From contig QFPW01000011.1 of assembly GCA_003241785.1 (NCBI GenBank), positions 1 to 64,000 on the forward strand: 64,000 bases of DNA. The letters are read 5' to 3'. Origin of the DNA: Rhodovulum sulfidophilum (GTDB lineage Bacteria > Pseudomonadota > Alphaproteobacteria > Rhodobacterales > Rhodobacteraceae). Within the stretch, counting starts at the first letter, position 1, and each line of letters begins with the position of its first letter. The position numbers and the translations under genes are program-made. The notes beneath the pieces were generated by a model that saw only the letters and a program-made list of their open reading frames with translations, made no database searches and had not been told where the DNA came from. Below, piece after piece: positions 26,195 to 34,989 of the stretch.

Positions 26195-27286
26195 ATGGAA
26201 CGACGCAAGTTTCTGAAGACCGCCGCGACCGGCGCCGCCCTGGCCGCGCCGCTCGCCGCCCCCGCGATCGCCCAGGAGGCGCCGGTGGTCCGCTGGCGGC
26301 TCACCTCGGGCTTCCCGCGCTCGCTCGACACGATCTTCGGCGCCGCCGAGATCTTCGCCGAGCATTGCAAGCAGATGTCGGGCGGCAAGATCGAGATCCA
26401 GGTCTTCCCCGCGGGCGAGATCGTGCCCACGCCGCAGGCGGCCGAGGCGGTCGGCACCAACACCGTCGAGATGGCGCATACCTGCTCCTACTACTACTGG
26501 GGCAAGGATCCGACCTTCGCGCTCGGCACCGCGGTGCCCTTCGGGCTCAACGCGCGGCTGATGAACGCCTGGCTGTTCGAGTCGGGCGGCAACGACCTGC
26601 TGAACGGCTTCTACGCCAAGCACAACCTCTACGGCATCCCGGGCGGCAACACCGGCGTGCAGATGGGCGGCTGGTGGCGCAAGGAGATCAACTCGGTCGC
26701 CGACCTCGAGGGCGTCAAGATGCGGATCGCGGGCATCGCCGGCAAGGTGATGGAGAAGCTCGGCGTCGTGCCGCAGCAGATCCCCGGCGGCGACATCTAT
26801 CCCGCGCTGGAGCGTGGCACGATCGACGCGGCGGAATGGATCGGGCCCTACGACGACCAGAAGCTCGGCTTCAACAAGGTCGCGCCCTATTACTACTATC
26901 CCGGCTTCTGGGAGGGCGGGCCGACGATCCACTTCTTCGTCAACCTCGAGAAATGGAACGCGCTGCCCGACGACTACAAGGCGATCCTGATCAACGCCGG
27001 CGCCTATGCCAACACCTACATGCTGGCGCGCTACGACGCGCGCAACCCGGGCGCGCTTCGCAGCCTCATCGCCGGCGGCGCGCAGCTCAAGCCCTTCCCG
27101 CAGGACGTGATGGAGGCGGCGCTGCAGGCGTCGAACGAGGTCTACGAGGAGATCTCGGCCACCAACCCCGACTTCAAGGCGATCTGGGACAACATGAGGG
27201 CGTTCCGGAGCGAGGGCTATCTCTGGCTGCAGGTGGCGGAATACAGCTTCGACACCTTCCAGATCCGCAACCGGACCAAGGGCTGA
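26195..27286 (+). CDS. dctP: TRAP transporter substrate-binding protein (TakP-like)
   Basis: A 363-residue periplasmic receptor. The N-terminus MERRKFLKTAATGAAL, followed by AAPAIAQEAP, is a Tat-type signal with twin Arg, so it is probably exported folded. Typical DctP family patterns are MSGGKIEIQVFPAGEIVPTP, GGWWRKEINSVADLEGVKMR with the conserved Arg that binds a carboxylate, and LERGTIDAAEWIGPYDD. The closing QVAEYSFDTFQIRN resembles TakP of Rhodobacter, a 2-oxoacid binder. A monocarboxylate 2-oxoacid substrate is therefore a reasonable guess. GGGAGGAAAT precedes the start. It is the last gene of the operon, before a strong stem-loop. Confidence 0.92.
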   Translation: MERRKFLKTAATGAALAAPLAAPAIAQEAPVVRWRLTSGFPRSLDTIFGAAEIFAEHCKQMSGGKIEIQVFPAGEIVPTPQAAEAVGTNTVEMAHTCSYYYWGKDPTFALGTAVPFGLNARLMNAWLFESGGNDLLNGFYAKHNLYGIPGGNTGVQMGGWWRKEINSVADLEGVKMRIAGIAGKVMEKLGVVPQQIPGGDIYPALERGTIDAAEWIGPYDDQKLGFNKVAPYYYYPGFWEGGPTIHFFVNLEKWNALPDDYKAILINAGAYANTYMLARYDARNPGALRSLIAGGAQLKPFPQDVMEAALQASNEVYEEISATNPDFKAIWDNMRAFRSEGYLWLQVAEYSFDTFQIRNRTKG

Positions 27287-27290
27287 GCCC

Positions 27291-27322
27291 GGCCTCCCCG
27301 GCGCCCCCGCGCCGGGGAGGCC
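27291..27322. terminator. Bidirectional terminator between dctP and the porin
   Basis: A perfect 14-bp stem (GGCCTCCCCGGCGC/GCGCCGGGGAGGCC) with a CCCC loop, in the 47-base gap between convergent genes. Confidence 0.75.
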
Positions 27323-27333
27323 CCGCGTCCCGC

Positions 27334-28548
27334 CTAGAAGCTGAACCGGGCGCCGCCGAACAGCGCCTGGCCGTCGCCATAGCGGGCGAGGTTGTCGGAA
27401 TAGTCGTAGGAGCGATAGGTGAGCCACAGCTCGGTGTTCCAGGCGTCGATGTTCTGCACCAGCGCGACGCCCCAGGACTTGCTGGTCGAGCTCGTGATGT
27501 CGCCCTCGACGATCGGATCGCCCCCGGCGCTCGCATAGCTGACGCCGCTGGCGGTGTAGATGTCGTCGCCCGCGTAATAGTCGGCCGAGACCGCCGTCTT
27601 GCCCCAGCCGACGAAGCCCCGGATCAGGCCGAGCTTGCCGTACCAGTAGCGGCCCGACTGGCCGTCGTCGTCGAGCGTGCCGGCGGCGAAGGTGCCGTTG
27701 AGGCCGGTCGGCCCGTGCAGCGCCGAGACCGAGCCGGAGAACCGCGTCTGGTCGTCGTCGTTGGCGAAATAGCCGACGCCGGCCTCGGTCGAGACGTCGC
27801 CGAGCGCGCCTTCGTAGCGCAGCGCGGCGTCGTACTGGTTGATCTCGCGCGCCGCGCTCGTGTCCGCGAGCAGCGCGCGGCCGAAGGCGGCCGAGACCGT
27901 GAAGCCGCCGAAGGCCCGCGTGTCGTAGCGCAGGCGGACGATGCGGTTGCCGTCGTAGTCGTTGTAGGCCGAGCCGATCTCCGGACCGAATGTGTCCGGA
28001 CCGATGCCGGCGATCTCGGGGCGCAGCAGCTGCGCCGTGGCGGAATCCCCGACGCTGGCATAGGCGATGACGTCGGTGCCGGATTTGTCGATCTCGGCGA
28101 TCCCGTCCGTCGCCATCGACCCCTGGCCGAGCGAGACGGTGCCCATCTCGGCGCTCTTGGCGCTGAAGTCGATCCAGCGGATGTTGGCGTTGGTGAAGTC
28201 CCAGTCGCCGCTGTCGGGATGGAGCTGGTTCACGTTCGCGGTCGAATAGGGCGCGTACCCGATCTCGATCCGGGATCCGAGCGTCCAGCCCTCGGCGAGC
28301 GGCTGGCTATAGCGCAGGCCGGCGCGGGTGCCGGAGTTGTTGTTGTCGATGAGGCCGTAGGTGTCGGTCGCGGCGCCGTCGTCGTAGCGCAGGACGCCCT
28401 TGTTGATCTGGCCGTAGAAGGTCACGGTCGCGCCGTTCGTCCCCTTCCATTCCAGCGCGGGCAGGCCCGCGTCCTCCGCCCGGGCCAGGCCGGCGAACAG
28501 GATGGTCGCGCCGGTCGCGAGAAGCGCCAGACCGCGTGAAGGCCGCAT
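27334..28548 (-). CDS. Outer-membrane porin
   Basis: A 404-residue beta-barrel protein. A signal peptide (about residues 1-24, ending GLARAED) leads to a typical porin opening, VTFYGQINKGVLRYDDG. Alternating strands follow with Asp/Gly-rich turns, for example DNNNSGTRAGLRYSQPLAEG and GSRIEIGYAP. The chain ends in Phe (GGARFSF), the outer-membrane assembly signal. It resembles the Gram-negative porin family of alphaproteobacteria. It is convergent with the TRAP operon and may provide outer-membrane entry for the same solutes, but nothing in sequence ties them. The upstream 242-base gap to the TolQ/MotA-like gene holds both divergent promoters. Confidence 0.9.
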   Translation of the reverse strand: MRPSRGLALLATGATILFAGLARAEDAGLPALEWKGTNGATVTFYGQINKGVLRYDDGAATDTYGLIDNNNSGTRAGLRYSQPLAEGWTLGSRIEIGYAPYSTANVNQLHPDSGDWDFTNANIRWIDFSAKSAEMGTVSLGQGSMATDGIAEIDKSGTDVIAYASVGDSATAQLLRPEIAGIGPDTFGPEIGSAYNDYDGNRIVRLRYDTRAFGGFTVSAAFGRALLADTSAAREINQYDAALRYEGALGDVSTEAGVGYFANDDDQTRFSGSVSALHGPTGLNGTFAAGTLDDDGQSGRYWYGKLGLIRGFVGWGKTAVSADYYAGDDIYTASGVSYASAGGDPIVEGDITSSTSKSWGVALVQNIDAWNTELWLTYRSYDYSDNLARYGDGQALFGGARFSF

Positions 28549-28790
28549 GTTGGTCCCTTTCTCCTTGATCGATCGTGCGGAACATCTGGCACCGCGACCG
28601 GGGCGCCGGCGTGACATCGCGGCGCGGCGCGGCGCGATTTGGGCGGGACTGTTGCACGCGCGCATCGGTGCCCGCGCCAACGGAGCCGAGGGCAGGGCGC
28701 CCGGCTTGACGACGGAGCCGGCGCGAAGCGGGTTGGAATGGGGGGAGCCGGACGATAGTCTCGCGCCCGAGCCGGAAGGAGACCGCAGCC

Positions 28791-29981
28791 ATGGCGCTGA
28801 ATCAATCGCGGGAGGCCCGGGCGGGGGCGGGACAGATGCGCCGGCCGGCCCAGCCGCGATTCTCCCAGCCGGTGCGCCAGATCGTGATGATGCTGGTGGT
28901 GCTCGGCCTGGTCGCCGGGCTCGGGGTGCTGCTCTATCCCGAGGTGCGGCCGGTCTTCTTCGCCTCGCCCTGGCTCAACGGCTTCATCGTCTTCGTCTTC
29001 CTGATCGGCGTCGCCTCCTGTTTCTGGCAGGTGGGGACGCTCATCGCCTCGGTGAGCTGGATCGAGGGGTTCGCGCTCGACCGGCCCGGGCATGAATTCA
29101 CCAAGGCGCCGGGGCTTCTCGCCTCGCTCGCCGCGCTCCTGAGCGAGCGGCGGGCGCGGCGGGCGCTGACCTCGACCTCGACGCGCTCGATCCTCGATTC
29201 GGTCGCGACCCGGCTCGACGAACAGCGCGACCTGACGCGCTACCTCATCAATCTCCTGATCTTCCTCGGCCTTCTCGGCACCTTCTACGGCCTCGCGACG
29301 GTGGTCCCCTCGGTGGTCGACACGATCCGCAGCCTCGCGCCAAAGGAGGGTCAGAGCGCGGTCGAGGTCTTCGACGGGCTGATGAACGGGCTCGAGGGCC
29401 AGCTCGGCGGCATGGGCACGGCCTTCGCCTCCTCGCTGCTCGGCCTCGCGGGCTCGCTCGTCGTCGGCTGTCTCGATCTCTTCTGCGGTCACGGGCAGGG
29501 GCGGTTCTACCGCGAGCTCGAGGAATGGCTGTCCTCGATCACCAAGGTCGGCCTGCCCGGCATGGAGGGCGACGAGGTGAACGCCGGCAACGTGCTCGGC
29601 GTGCTCGAACACACCGCGGGCCAGATCGAGACGCTGCGCGAGATGATCGAGCGGATGGTCGCCCGCGCCGAGGCGAGCGACGCGCGCGTGACCGAGCTCG
29701 CCGAGGCGATGGCGGCGCCCGAGGCGCGCGCGGCGGACCGCGCGGTGATGGAGCGGATCGCGATCGCGGAGGAGCAGGTCGCGGCGCTCCTGAAGGCGCG
29801 CGACGAGGAGACCGGACGGCTCGACGCCGAGACCCGCGCGCGGCTCCGGTCGATCGACACGCAGGTGCTCAGAATCCTCGAGGATCTCTCGGCCGGCCGC
29901 GCGGATCTCGTCACCGAGCTCCGGCGCGAGATCGAGGGGCTCGGGGACGCGCTGCGCGGCGCGGCGCGCGGGAGGCTCTAG
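28791..29981 (+). CDS. MotA/TolQ/ExbB-like proton-channel protein with a coiled-coil tail
   Basis: A 396-residue inner-membrane protein. Four hydrophobic segments (about 31-52, 63-90, 143-170 and 195-222) match the MotA/TolQ/ExbB stator fold. The third and fourth carry LLGTFYGLATVVPSVVDTI and GMGTAFASSLLGLAGSLVVG, the conserved channel helices. A cytoplasmic tail (about 235-396) is rich in Glu, Arg and Ala and likely a coiled coil. Neither tolA, tonB nor flagellar genes are adjacent. AAGGAG lies nine bases before the start. It is followed three bases later by an OmpA-domain partner, so the pair probably forms one ion-driven stator of unknown use. Confidence 0.86.
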   Translation: MALNQSREARAGAGQMRRPAQPRFSQPVRQIVMMLVVLGLVAGLGVLLYPEVRPVFFASPWLNGFIVFVFLIGVASCFWQVGTLIASVSWIEGFALDRPGHEFTKAPGLLASLAALLSERRARRALTSTSTRSILDSVATRLDEQRDLTRYLINLLIFLGLLGTFYGLATVVPSVVDTIRSLAPKEGQSAVEVFDGLMNGLEGQLGGMGTAFASSLLGLAGSLVVGCLDLFCGHGQGRFYRELEEWLSSITKVGLPGMEGDEVNAGNVLGVLEHTAGQIETLREMIERMVARAEASDARVTELAEAMAAPEARAADRAVMERIAIAEEQVAALLKARDEETGRLDAETRARLRSIDTQVLRILEDLSAGRADLVTELRREIEGLGDALRGAARGRL

Positions 29982-29984
29982 GCG

Positions 29985-31289
29985 ATGGCGCTGCGCGCGG
30001 GTGGCAACCGGTTCCATGGCTCGATCTGGCCGGGCTTCGTCGATGCCATGGGCGCGCTCCTGATGATCGTCTTCTTCGTGCTGTCGATCTTCATGATCCT
30101 GCAATACGTGCTGCGCGACACGATCAGCGGCCAGCGCAGCGACATCGAGAACCTGTCGCTGCAGGTCTCGAGCCTCGCGGATTCGCTGGGGCTCGAGCGG
30201 AGCCGCGCCGACACGCAGGCCGCCCTCGTGGCGACGCTGCGGGACCAGCGCGCCACGGCCGAGACCCGGATCGCCGATCTCCTGCGCCAGAACGCCGGCC
30301 TGGGCGCGGACCTCTCGGCGGCCGAGCAGGCGCGCGACGCGAGCGCCGCCGAGGCCGGCGCGCTCAAGGGCGACCTCGACCGCTCGCAGGCCGCGCTGAC
30401 CGCGATGAACATGAATCTCGAGGCCGAACGGCGGAAGGCGGAGGAAACCCTGACCCTGCTCGCCGCGGCCGAGGCGGCGCGCGACCAGCTCGGCGCCGAG
30501 CGCGCCGAGCTCGCGACCGAGGCCGACCGGCGCGCGGCCGAGCTCGCCCAGGCGCGGGCGCTGCTCTCCGACCAGACCGGCGTCTCGCAGGAAGGCCAGC
30601 GTCAGGTCGCGCTTCTGAACCAGCAGGCGGCGCAGCTGCGCGACCAGCTCGCCGCGCTGCAGGGCGTGCTCGACCAGTCCCAGGCCGACGAGGCCGCCGC
30701 CAAGGTCCAGGTCGAGACGCTGGGCTCGAACCTGAACGCCGCGCTCGCCCGCGTCGCCTCCGAACAGTCGGCGCGCGCCGCGCTCGAGCAGAAGGAGCGC
30801 GAGCGGCTCGAGGCGGAGGCGCAGGATCTCGAGCGCTATCGCTCGGAGTTCTTCGGCCGGATGCGCGACATCCTCGGCTCGCAGGAGGGCGTCGAGGTGG
30901 TGGGCGACCGGTTCGTCTTCCCCTCGGAGGTGCTCTTCGCCCCCGGCTCGGCCACGCTCAACGCCGAGGGCCGGACCCAGGTGGCGCGGGTCGCCACGGT
31001 GATCCGCTCGATCATGGCCGACATCCCTCCCGGCATCGACTGGATCCTGCGCGTCGACGGGCACACCGACGCCACGCCCGTCGGTGTCGGCAGCCCGTTT
31101 CGCGACAACTGGGAGCTCAGCCAGGCGCGCGCGCTCTCGGTGGTGCGCTACATGATCGAGGCCGAGGGGATTCCCGCGGACCGGCTCGCGGCCAACGGCT
31201 TCGGGCAGTACCAGCCGATCGCGGACGGCGACACGCCCGAGGATCGGGCGCGCAATCGCCGCATCGAGCTCAAATTCACCGAACGCTGA
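29985..31289 (+). CDS. OmpA/MotB-domain partner protein with long coiled coil
   Basis: A 434-residue protein. One membrane helix (about 16-40) has Asp20 in WPGFVDAMGALLMIVFFVLS, the position of the ion-carrying Asp in MotB and ExbD. A long heptad-like coiled coil rich in Ala, Glu, Gln and Arg (about 50-290) comes next. An OmpA-like peptidoglycan-binding domain (about 315-434) follows, with VLFAPGSATLNAEGRTQVAR, VDGHTDATPV and NGFGQYQPIADGDTPEDRAR then NRRIELKF. The ribosome-binding site (GGGAGG) lies in the end of the upstream gene. With that protein it should form a channel anchored to peptidoglycan. Confidence 0.88.
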   Translation: MALRAGGNRFHGSIWPGFVDAMGALLMIVFFVLSIFMILQYVLRDTISGQRSDIENLSLQVSSLADSLGLERSRADTQAALVATLRDQRATAETRIADLLRQNAGLGADLSAAEQARDASAAEAGALKGDLDRSQAALTAMNMNLEAERRKAEETLTLLAAAEAARDQLGAERAELATEADRRAAELAQARALLSDQTGVSQEGQRQVALLNQQAAQLRDQLAALQGVLDQSQADEAAAKVQVETLGSNLNAALARVASEQSARAALEQKERERLEAEAQDLERYRSEFFGRMRDILGSQEGVEVVGDRFVFPSEVLFAPGSATLNAEGRTQVARVATVIRSIMADIPPGIDWILRVDGHTDATPVGVGSPFRDNWELSQARALSVVRYMIEAEGIPADRLAANGFGQYQPIADGDTPEDRARNRRIELKFTER

Positions 31290-31337
31290 ACCCGAGCCGG
31301 TCCCGGCGACGCTCGGATTCCAGGCAAATGCGGCGGC

Positions 31338-31402
31338 CTAGAGCCTTGATTTTCCGCAAATGCTTAGGCTCGGGCACCGAACTTCCACGTGATGCGCTCT
31401 AG
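31338..31402. repeat. Imperfect inverted-repeat element upstream of pyruvate carboxylase
   Basis: CTAGAGC (31338-31344) and GCTCTAG (31396-31402) enclose about 50 bases including CACGTGATGCG. Short CTAGAGC-type intergenic elements occur repeatedly in alphaproteobacterial genomes. The surrounding 194-base gap must also hold the promoter of the carboxylase gene, which I could not locate. Confidence 0.4.
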
Positions 31403-31483
31403 CCCTTAAGGCGTGATTGTGCGCTGCGTCGCGCTGGTCTACGAATGCTTCGTTGCACCGAGATGTCGGGGGTTAGTCCATCC

Positions 31484-34400
31484 ATGAAGAGCTTCAATAA
31501 GATCCTCATCGCGAACCGCGGCGAGATCGCCATTCGCGTGATGCGCGCCGCGAACGAAATGGGCAAGAAGACCGTCGCGGTCTTCGCCGAGGAGGACAAG
31601 CTCAGCCTGCACCGCTTCAAGGCGGACGAAGCCTATCGCATCGGCGAGGGCATGGGCCCGGTCGCGGCCTATCTGTCGATTCCCGAGATCATCCGCGTCG
31701 CCAAGATGGCGGGCGCCGACGCGATCCACCCCGGCTACGGCCTTCTGTCCGAGAACCCGGATCTCGTCGACGCCTGCGACGCCGCCGGCATCACCTTCAT
31801 CGGGCCGAAGGCCGCGACGATGCGGATGCTCGGCGACAAGGCCTCGGCCCGCAAGGTCGCGATCGCGGCCGGCGTGCCGGTCGTGCCCGCGACCGAGGTG
31901 CTGCCCGACGACATGGACGTCGTGCGGAAGATGGCCGAGGAGGTCGGCTATCCCTTCATGCTCAAGGCCTCCTGGGGCGGCGGCGGCCGGGGCATGCGCC
32001 CGATCATGAGCCCCGACGAGCTCGAGGAGAAGGTGCTCGAGGGCCGGCGCGAGGCGATCAACGCCTTCGGCAACGGCGAGGGCTATCTCGAGAAGCTGAT
32101 CCTGAACGCGCGCCACGTCGAGGTGCAGATCCTCGGCGACCAGTACGGCGAGCTCTACCATCTCTGGGAGCGCGACTGCTCGGTGCAGCGCCGCAACCAG
32201 AAGGTCGTCGAGCGCGCCCCGGCGCCGTATCTGAGCCTCGAGCAGCGCGAATACGTCTGCGCGCTCGGCCTCAAGATCTGCAAGGCGGCGAACTACGAAT
32301 GCGCCGGCACGGTCGAGTTCCTGATGGACCGCGACTCGGGCGAATTCTACTTCATCGAGGTCAATCCGCGCGTGCAGGTCGAGCACACGGTGACCGAGGA
32401 AGTCACCGGAATCGATATCGTCCGGGCGCAGATCCTGCTCGCCGAGGGCGCCACGATCGCCGACGCGACCGGCGCGCCGAGCCAGGCCGACGTGGTGCTG
32501 AACGGCAATGCGATCCAGTGCCGCATCACGACCGAGGATCCGCAGAACAACTTCATCCCCGACTACGGCCGGATCACCGCCTATCGCGGCGCCACCGGCA
32601 TGGGCATCCGCCTCGACGGCGGCACCGCCTATTCGGGCGCGGTCATCACCCGCTACTACGACTCGCTGCTGGAGAAGGTCACCGCCTGGGCGCCGACCCC
32701 CGAGATGGCGATCAAGCGGCTCGACCGCGCGCTCAGGGAGTTCCGCATCCGCGGCGTCTCGACCAACATCGCCTTCGTCGAGAACCTGCTGAAGCATCCG
32801 ACCTTCCTCGATCTCACCTATACGACCAAGTTCATCGACACGACGCCGGAGCTTTTCCAGTTCGAGACCCGGCGCGACCGCGCGACCAAGATCCTGACCT
32901 ATGTCGCGGATATCTCGGTCAACGGGCATCCCGAGACCGCCGGGCGGCCGAAGCCCCCGGCCGAGGCGCGGATCCCGAAGCCGCCGGTGGTGCCGCTCGA
33001 GGCCCCGCCGGACGGCGTCCGGCAGATCCTCGACGCCAAGGGCGCGCAGGCGGTCGCCGACTGGATGCTGGCGCAGAAGAAGGTGCTCCTCACCGACACC
33101 ACGATGCGCGACGGCCACCAGAGCCTGCTCGCGACGCGGATGCGCTCCTACGACATGATCAAGGTCGCGCCGGCCTACGCGCACATGCTGCCGCAGCTCT
33201 TCTCGGTCGAGTGCTGGGGCGGCGCGACCTTCGACGTCGCCTACCGCTTCCTGCAGGAATGCCCGTGGCAGCGGCTGCGCGACCTGCGCGAGCGGATGCC
33301 GAACCTCATGACGCAGATGCTGCTGCGCGCCTCGAACGGCGTCGGCTACACGAACTACCCCGACAACGTGGTCATCGCCTTCGTCAAGCAGGCGGCGGAT
33401 TCGGGCGTCGACGTGTTCCGCGTGTTCGATTCGCTCAACTGGGTCGAGAACATGCGCGTCGCGATGGACGCGGTGATCGACTCCGGCAAGATCTGCGAGG
33501 CGGCGATCTGCTACACCGGCGACATCTTCGATCCGGACCGCGCGAAATACGACCTCAAGTACTATGTCGCGATGGGCAAGGAGCTGAAGGCCGCCGGCAC
33601 GCATGTGCTGGGCCTGAAGGACATGGCGGGCCTGCTGAAGCCCGCCGCCGCCCGCGTGCTCATCAAGGCGCTGAAGGAGGAGGTCGGCCTGCCGGTCCAC
33701 TTCCACACCCATGACACCAGCGGCATTTCGGCCTCGACCATCCTCGCCGCGGCCGACGCGGGCGTCGACGCGGTCGACGCGGCGATGGACGCCTTCTCGG
33801 GCGGCACCTCGCAGCCCTGCCTCGGCTCGATCGTCGAGGCGCTGCGCCACACCGACCGCGACACCGGGCTCGACATCGAGGCGATCCGGCAGCTCTCGGA
33901 CTACTGGGAGGCGGTGCGCACCCAGTACACCGCCTTCGAGGCGGGGCTGAAGGCGCCGGCCTCCGAGGTCTACCTGCACGAGATGCCGGGCGGGCAGTTC
34001 ACCAACCTCAAGGCGCAGGCGCGCTCGATGGGGCTGGAGGAGCGCTGGCACGAGGTCGCGCACATGTACGCCGAGGCGAACCAGATGTTCGGCGACATCG
34101 TGAAGGTGACGCCGTCCTCCAAGGTCGTCGGCGACATGGCGCTGATGATGGTGGCGCAGGGCCTGTCGCGCGCCGAGGTCGAGGATCCCGCGGTCGACGT
34201 CGCCTTCCCGGATTCGGTCGTCGACATGCTGAAGGGCAACCTCGGCCAGCCGCCGGGGGGCTGGCCCTCGGCGCTGCAGAGCAAGGTCCTGAAGGGCGAG
34301 CCGGCCTCGACCGAGCGGCCGGGGGCGATCATGCCGCCCGCCGATCTCGACACGATGCTGGCGGACCTCAAGGGCCAGCTGCCGGGCGAGGAGATCGATA

Positions 34401-34933
34401 ACGAGGACTTCTGCGGATATCTCATGTATCCCAAGGTCTTCCTCGACTATATGGCGCGTCACCGCGACTACGGCCCGGTCCGCACCCTGCCGACGCCGGT
34501 CTATCTCTACGGGATGGAATCGGGCCAGGAGATCGCGGTCGACATCGACGCGGGCAAGACGCTCGAGATCCGGCTGACGGCGATCGGCGACACCAACGAG
34601 GATGGCGAGGTCCGCGTCTTCTTCGAACTCAACGGCCAGCCGCGCACCGTGCGCGTGCCGAACCGCAAGGCGCAGTCCGCGGCGCCGAAGCGGCCCAAGG
34701 CCGAGGCCGGCAACCCCGCGCATGTCGCCGCGCCGATGCCGGGCGTGATCGCCACCGTCGCGGTCTCGGTCGGCCAGCCGGTGCAGCCGGGCGACATGCT
34801 CTGCACCATCGAGGCGATGAAGATGGAGACCGGCCTGCACGCCGACAAGGCGGGCAAGGTCAAGGCGCTCCACGTCAGCCCCGGCGCGCAGGTCGACGCG
34901 AAGGACCTGCTGATCGAGCTGGAGCTCGACTGA
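31484..34933 (+). CDS. pyc: Pyruvate carboxylase
   Basis: A 1149-residue biotin enzyme that makes oxaloacetate from pyruvate, bicarbonate and ATP. Domains in order: biotin carboxylase (about 1-450), with ILIANRGEIAIRVMRA, the glycine-rich SWGGGGRGMRP and EVNPRVQVEHTVTEEVTG; the carboxyltransferase barrel (about 540-800), with TTMRDGHQSLLATRMR and HFHTHDTSG; an allosteric/tetramer region; and the biotin carrier (about 1080-1149) with EAMKMET, biotin on Lys1113. Length matches the single-chain family. The ATG at 31484 gives the family-typical N-terminus; ATGs at 31445 and 31463 would add residues without a good ribosome-binding site. Confidence 0.96.
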   Translation: MKSFNKILIANRGEIAIRVMRAANEMGKKTVAVFAEEDKLSLHRFKADEAYRIGEGMGPVAAYLSIPEIIRVAKMAGADAIHPGYGLLSENPDLVDACDAAGITFIGPKAATMRMLGDKASARKVAIAAGVPVVPATEVLPDDMDVVRKMAEEVGYPFMLKASWGGGGRGMRPIMSPDELEEKVLEGRREAINAFGNGEGYLEKLILNARHVEVQILGDQYGELYHLWERDCSVQRRNQKVVERAPAPYLSLEQREYVCALGLKICKAANYECAGTVEFLMDRDSGEFYFIEVNPRVQVEHTVTEEVTGIDIVRAQILLAEGATIADATGAPSQADVVLNGNAIQCRITTEDPQNNFIPDYGRITAYRGATGMGIRLDGGTAYSGAVITRYYDSLLEKVTAWAPTPEMAIKRLDRALREFRIRGVSTNIAFVENLLKHPTFLDLTYTTKFIDTTPELFQFETRRDRATKILTYVADISVNGHPETAGRPKPPAEARIPKPPVVPLEAPPDGVRQILDAKGAQAVADWMLAQKKVLLTDTTMRDGHQSLLATRMRSYDMIKVAPAYAHMLPQLFSVECWGGATFDVAYRFLQECPWQRLRDLRERMPNLMTQMLLRASNGVGYTNYPDNVVIAFVKQAADSGVDVFRVFDSLNWVENMRVAMDAVIDSGKICEAAICYTGDIFDPDRAKYDLKYYVAMGKELKAAGTHVLGLKDMAGLLKPAAARVLIKALKEEVGLPVHFHTHDTSGISASTILAAADAGVDAVDAAMDAFSGGTSQPCLGSIVEALRHTDRDTGLDIEAIRQLSDYWEAVRTQYTAFEAGLKAPASEVYLHEMPGGQFTNLKAQARSMGLEERWHEVAHMYAEANQMFGDIVKVTPSSKVVGDMALMMVAQGLSRAEVEDPAVDVAFPDSVVDMLKGNLGQPPGGWPSALQSKVLKGEPASTERPGAIMPPADLDTMLADLKGQLPGEEIDNEDFCGYLMYPKVFLDYMARHRDYGPVRTLPTPVYLYGMESGQEIAVDIDAGKTLEIRLTAIGDTNEDGEVRVFFELNGQPRTVRVPNRKAQSAAPKRPKAEAGNPAHVAAPMPGVIATVAVSVGQPVQPGDMLCTIEAMKMETGLHADKAGKVKALHVSPGAQVDAKDLLIELELD

Positions 34934-34989
34934 CCCTCTCCCCGGGCGGCGCTCCCGCCGCCCGGACCCGCCCGACCGAAGGAATTCCG

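Noticed and set aside
28791..31289. Zorya-type anti-phage defence (ZorA/ZorB)
   Set aside because: The MotA-like plus OmpA-domain pair is superficially ZorAB-like, but no ZorC, ZorD or ZorE-type helicase or nuclease gene follows, and the OmpA partner has a long periplasmic coiled coil not expected for ZorB. The next gene is pyruvate carboxylase.
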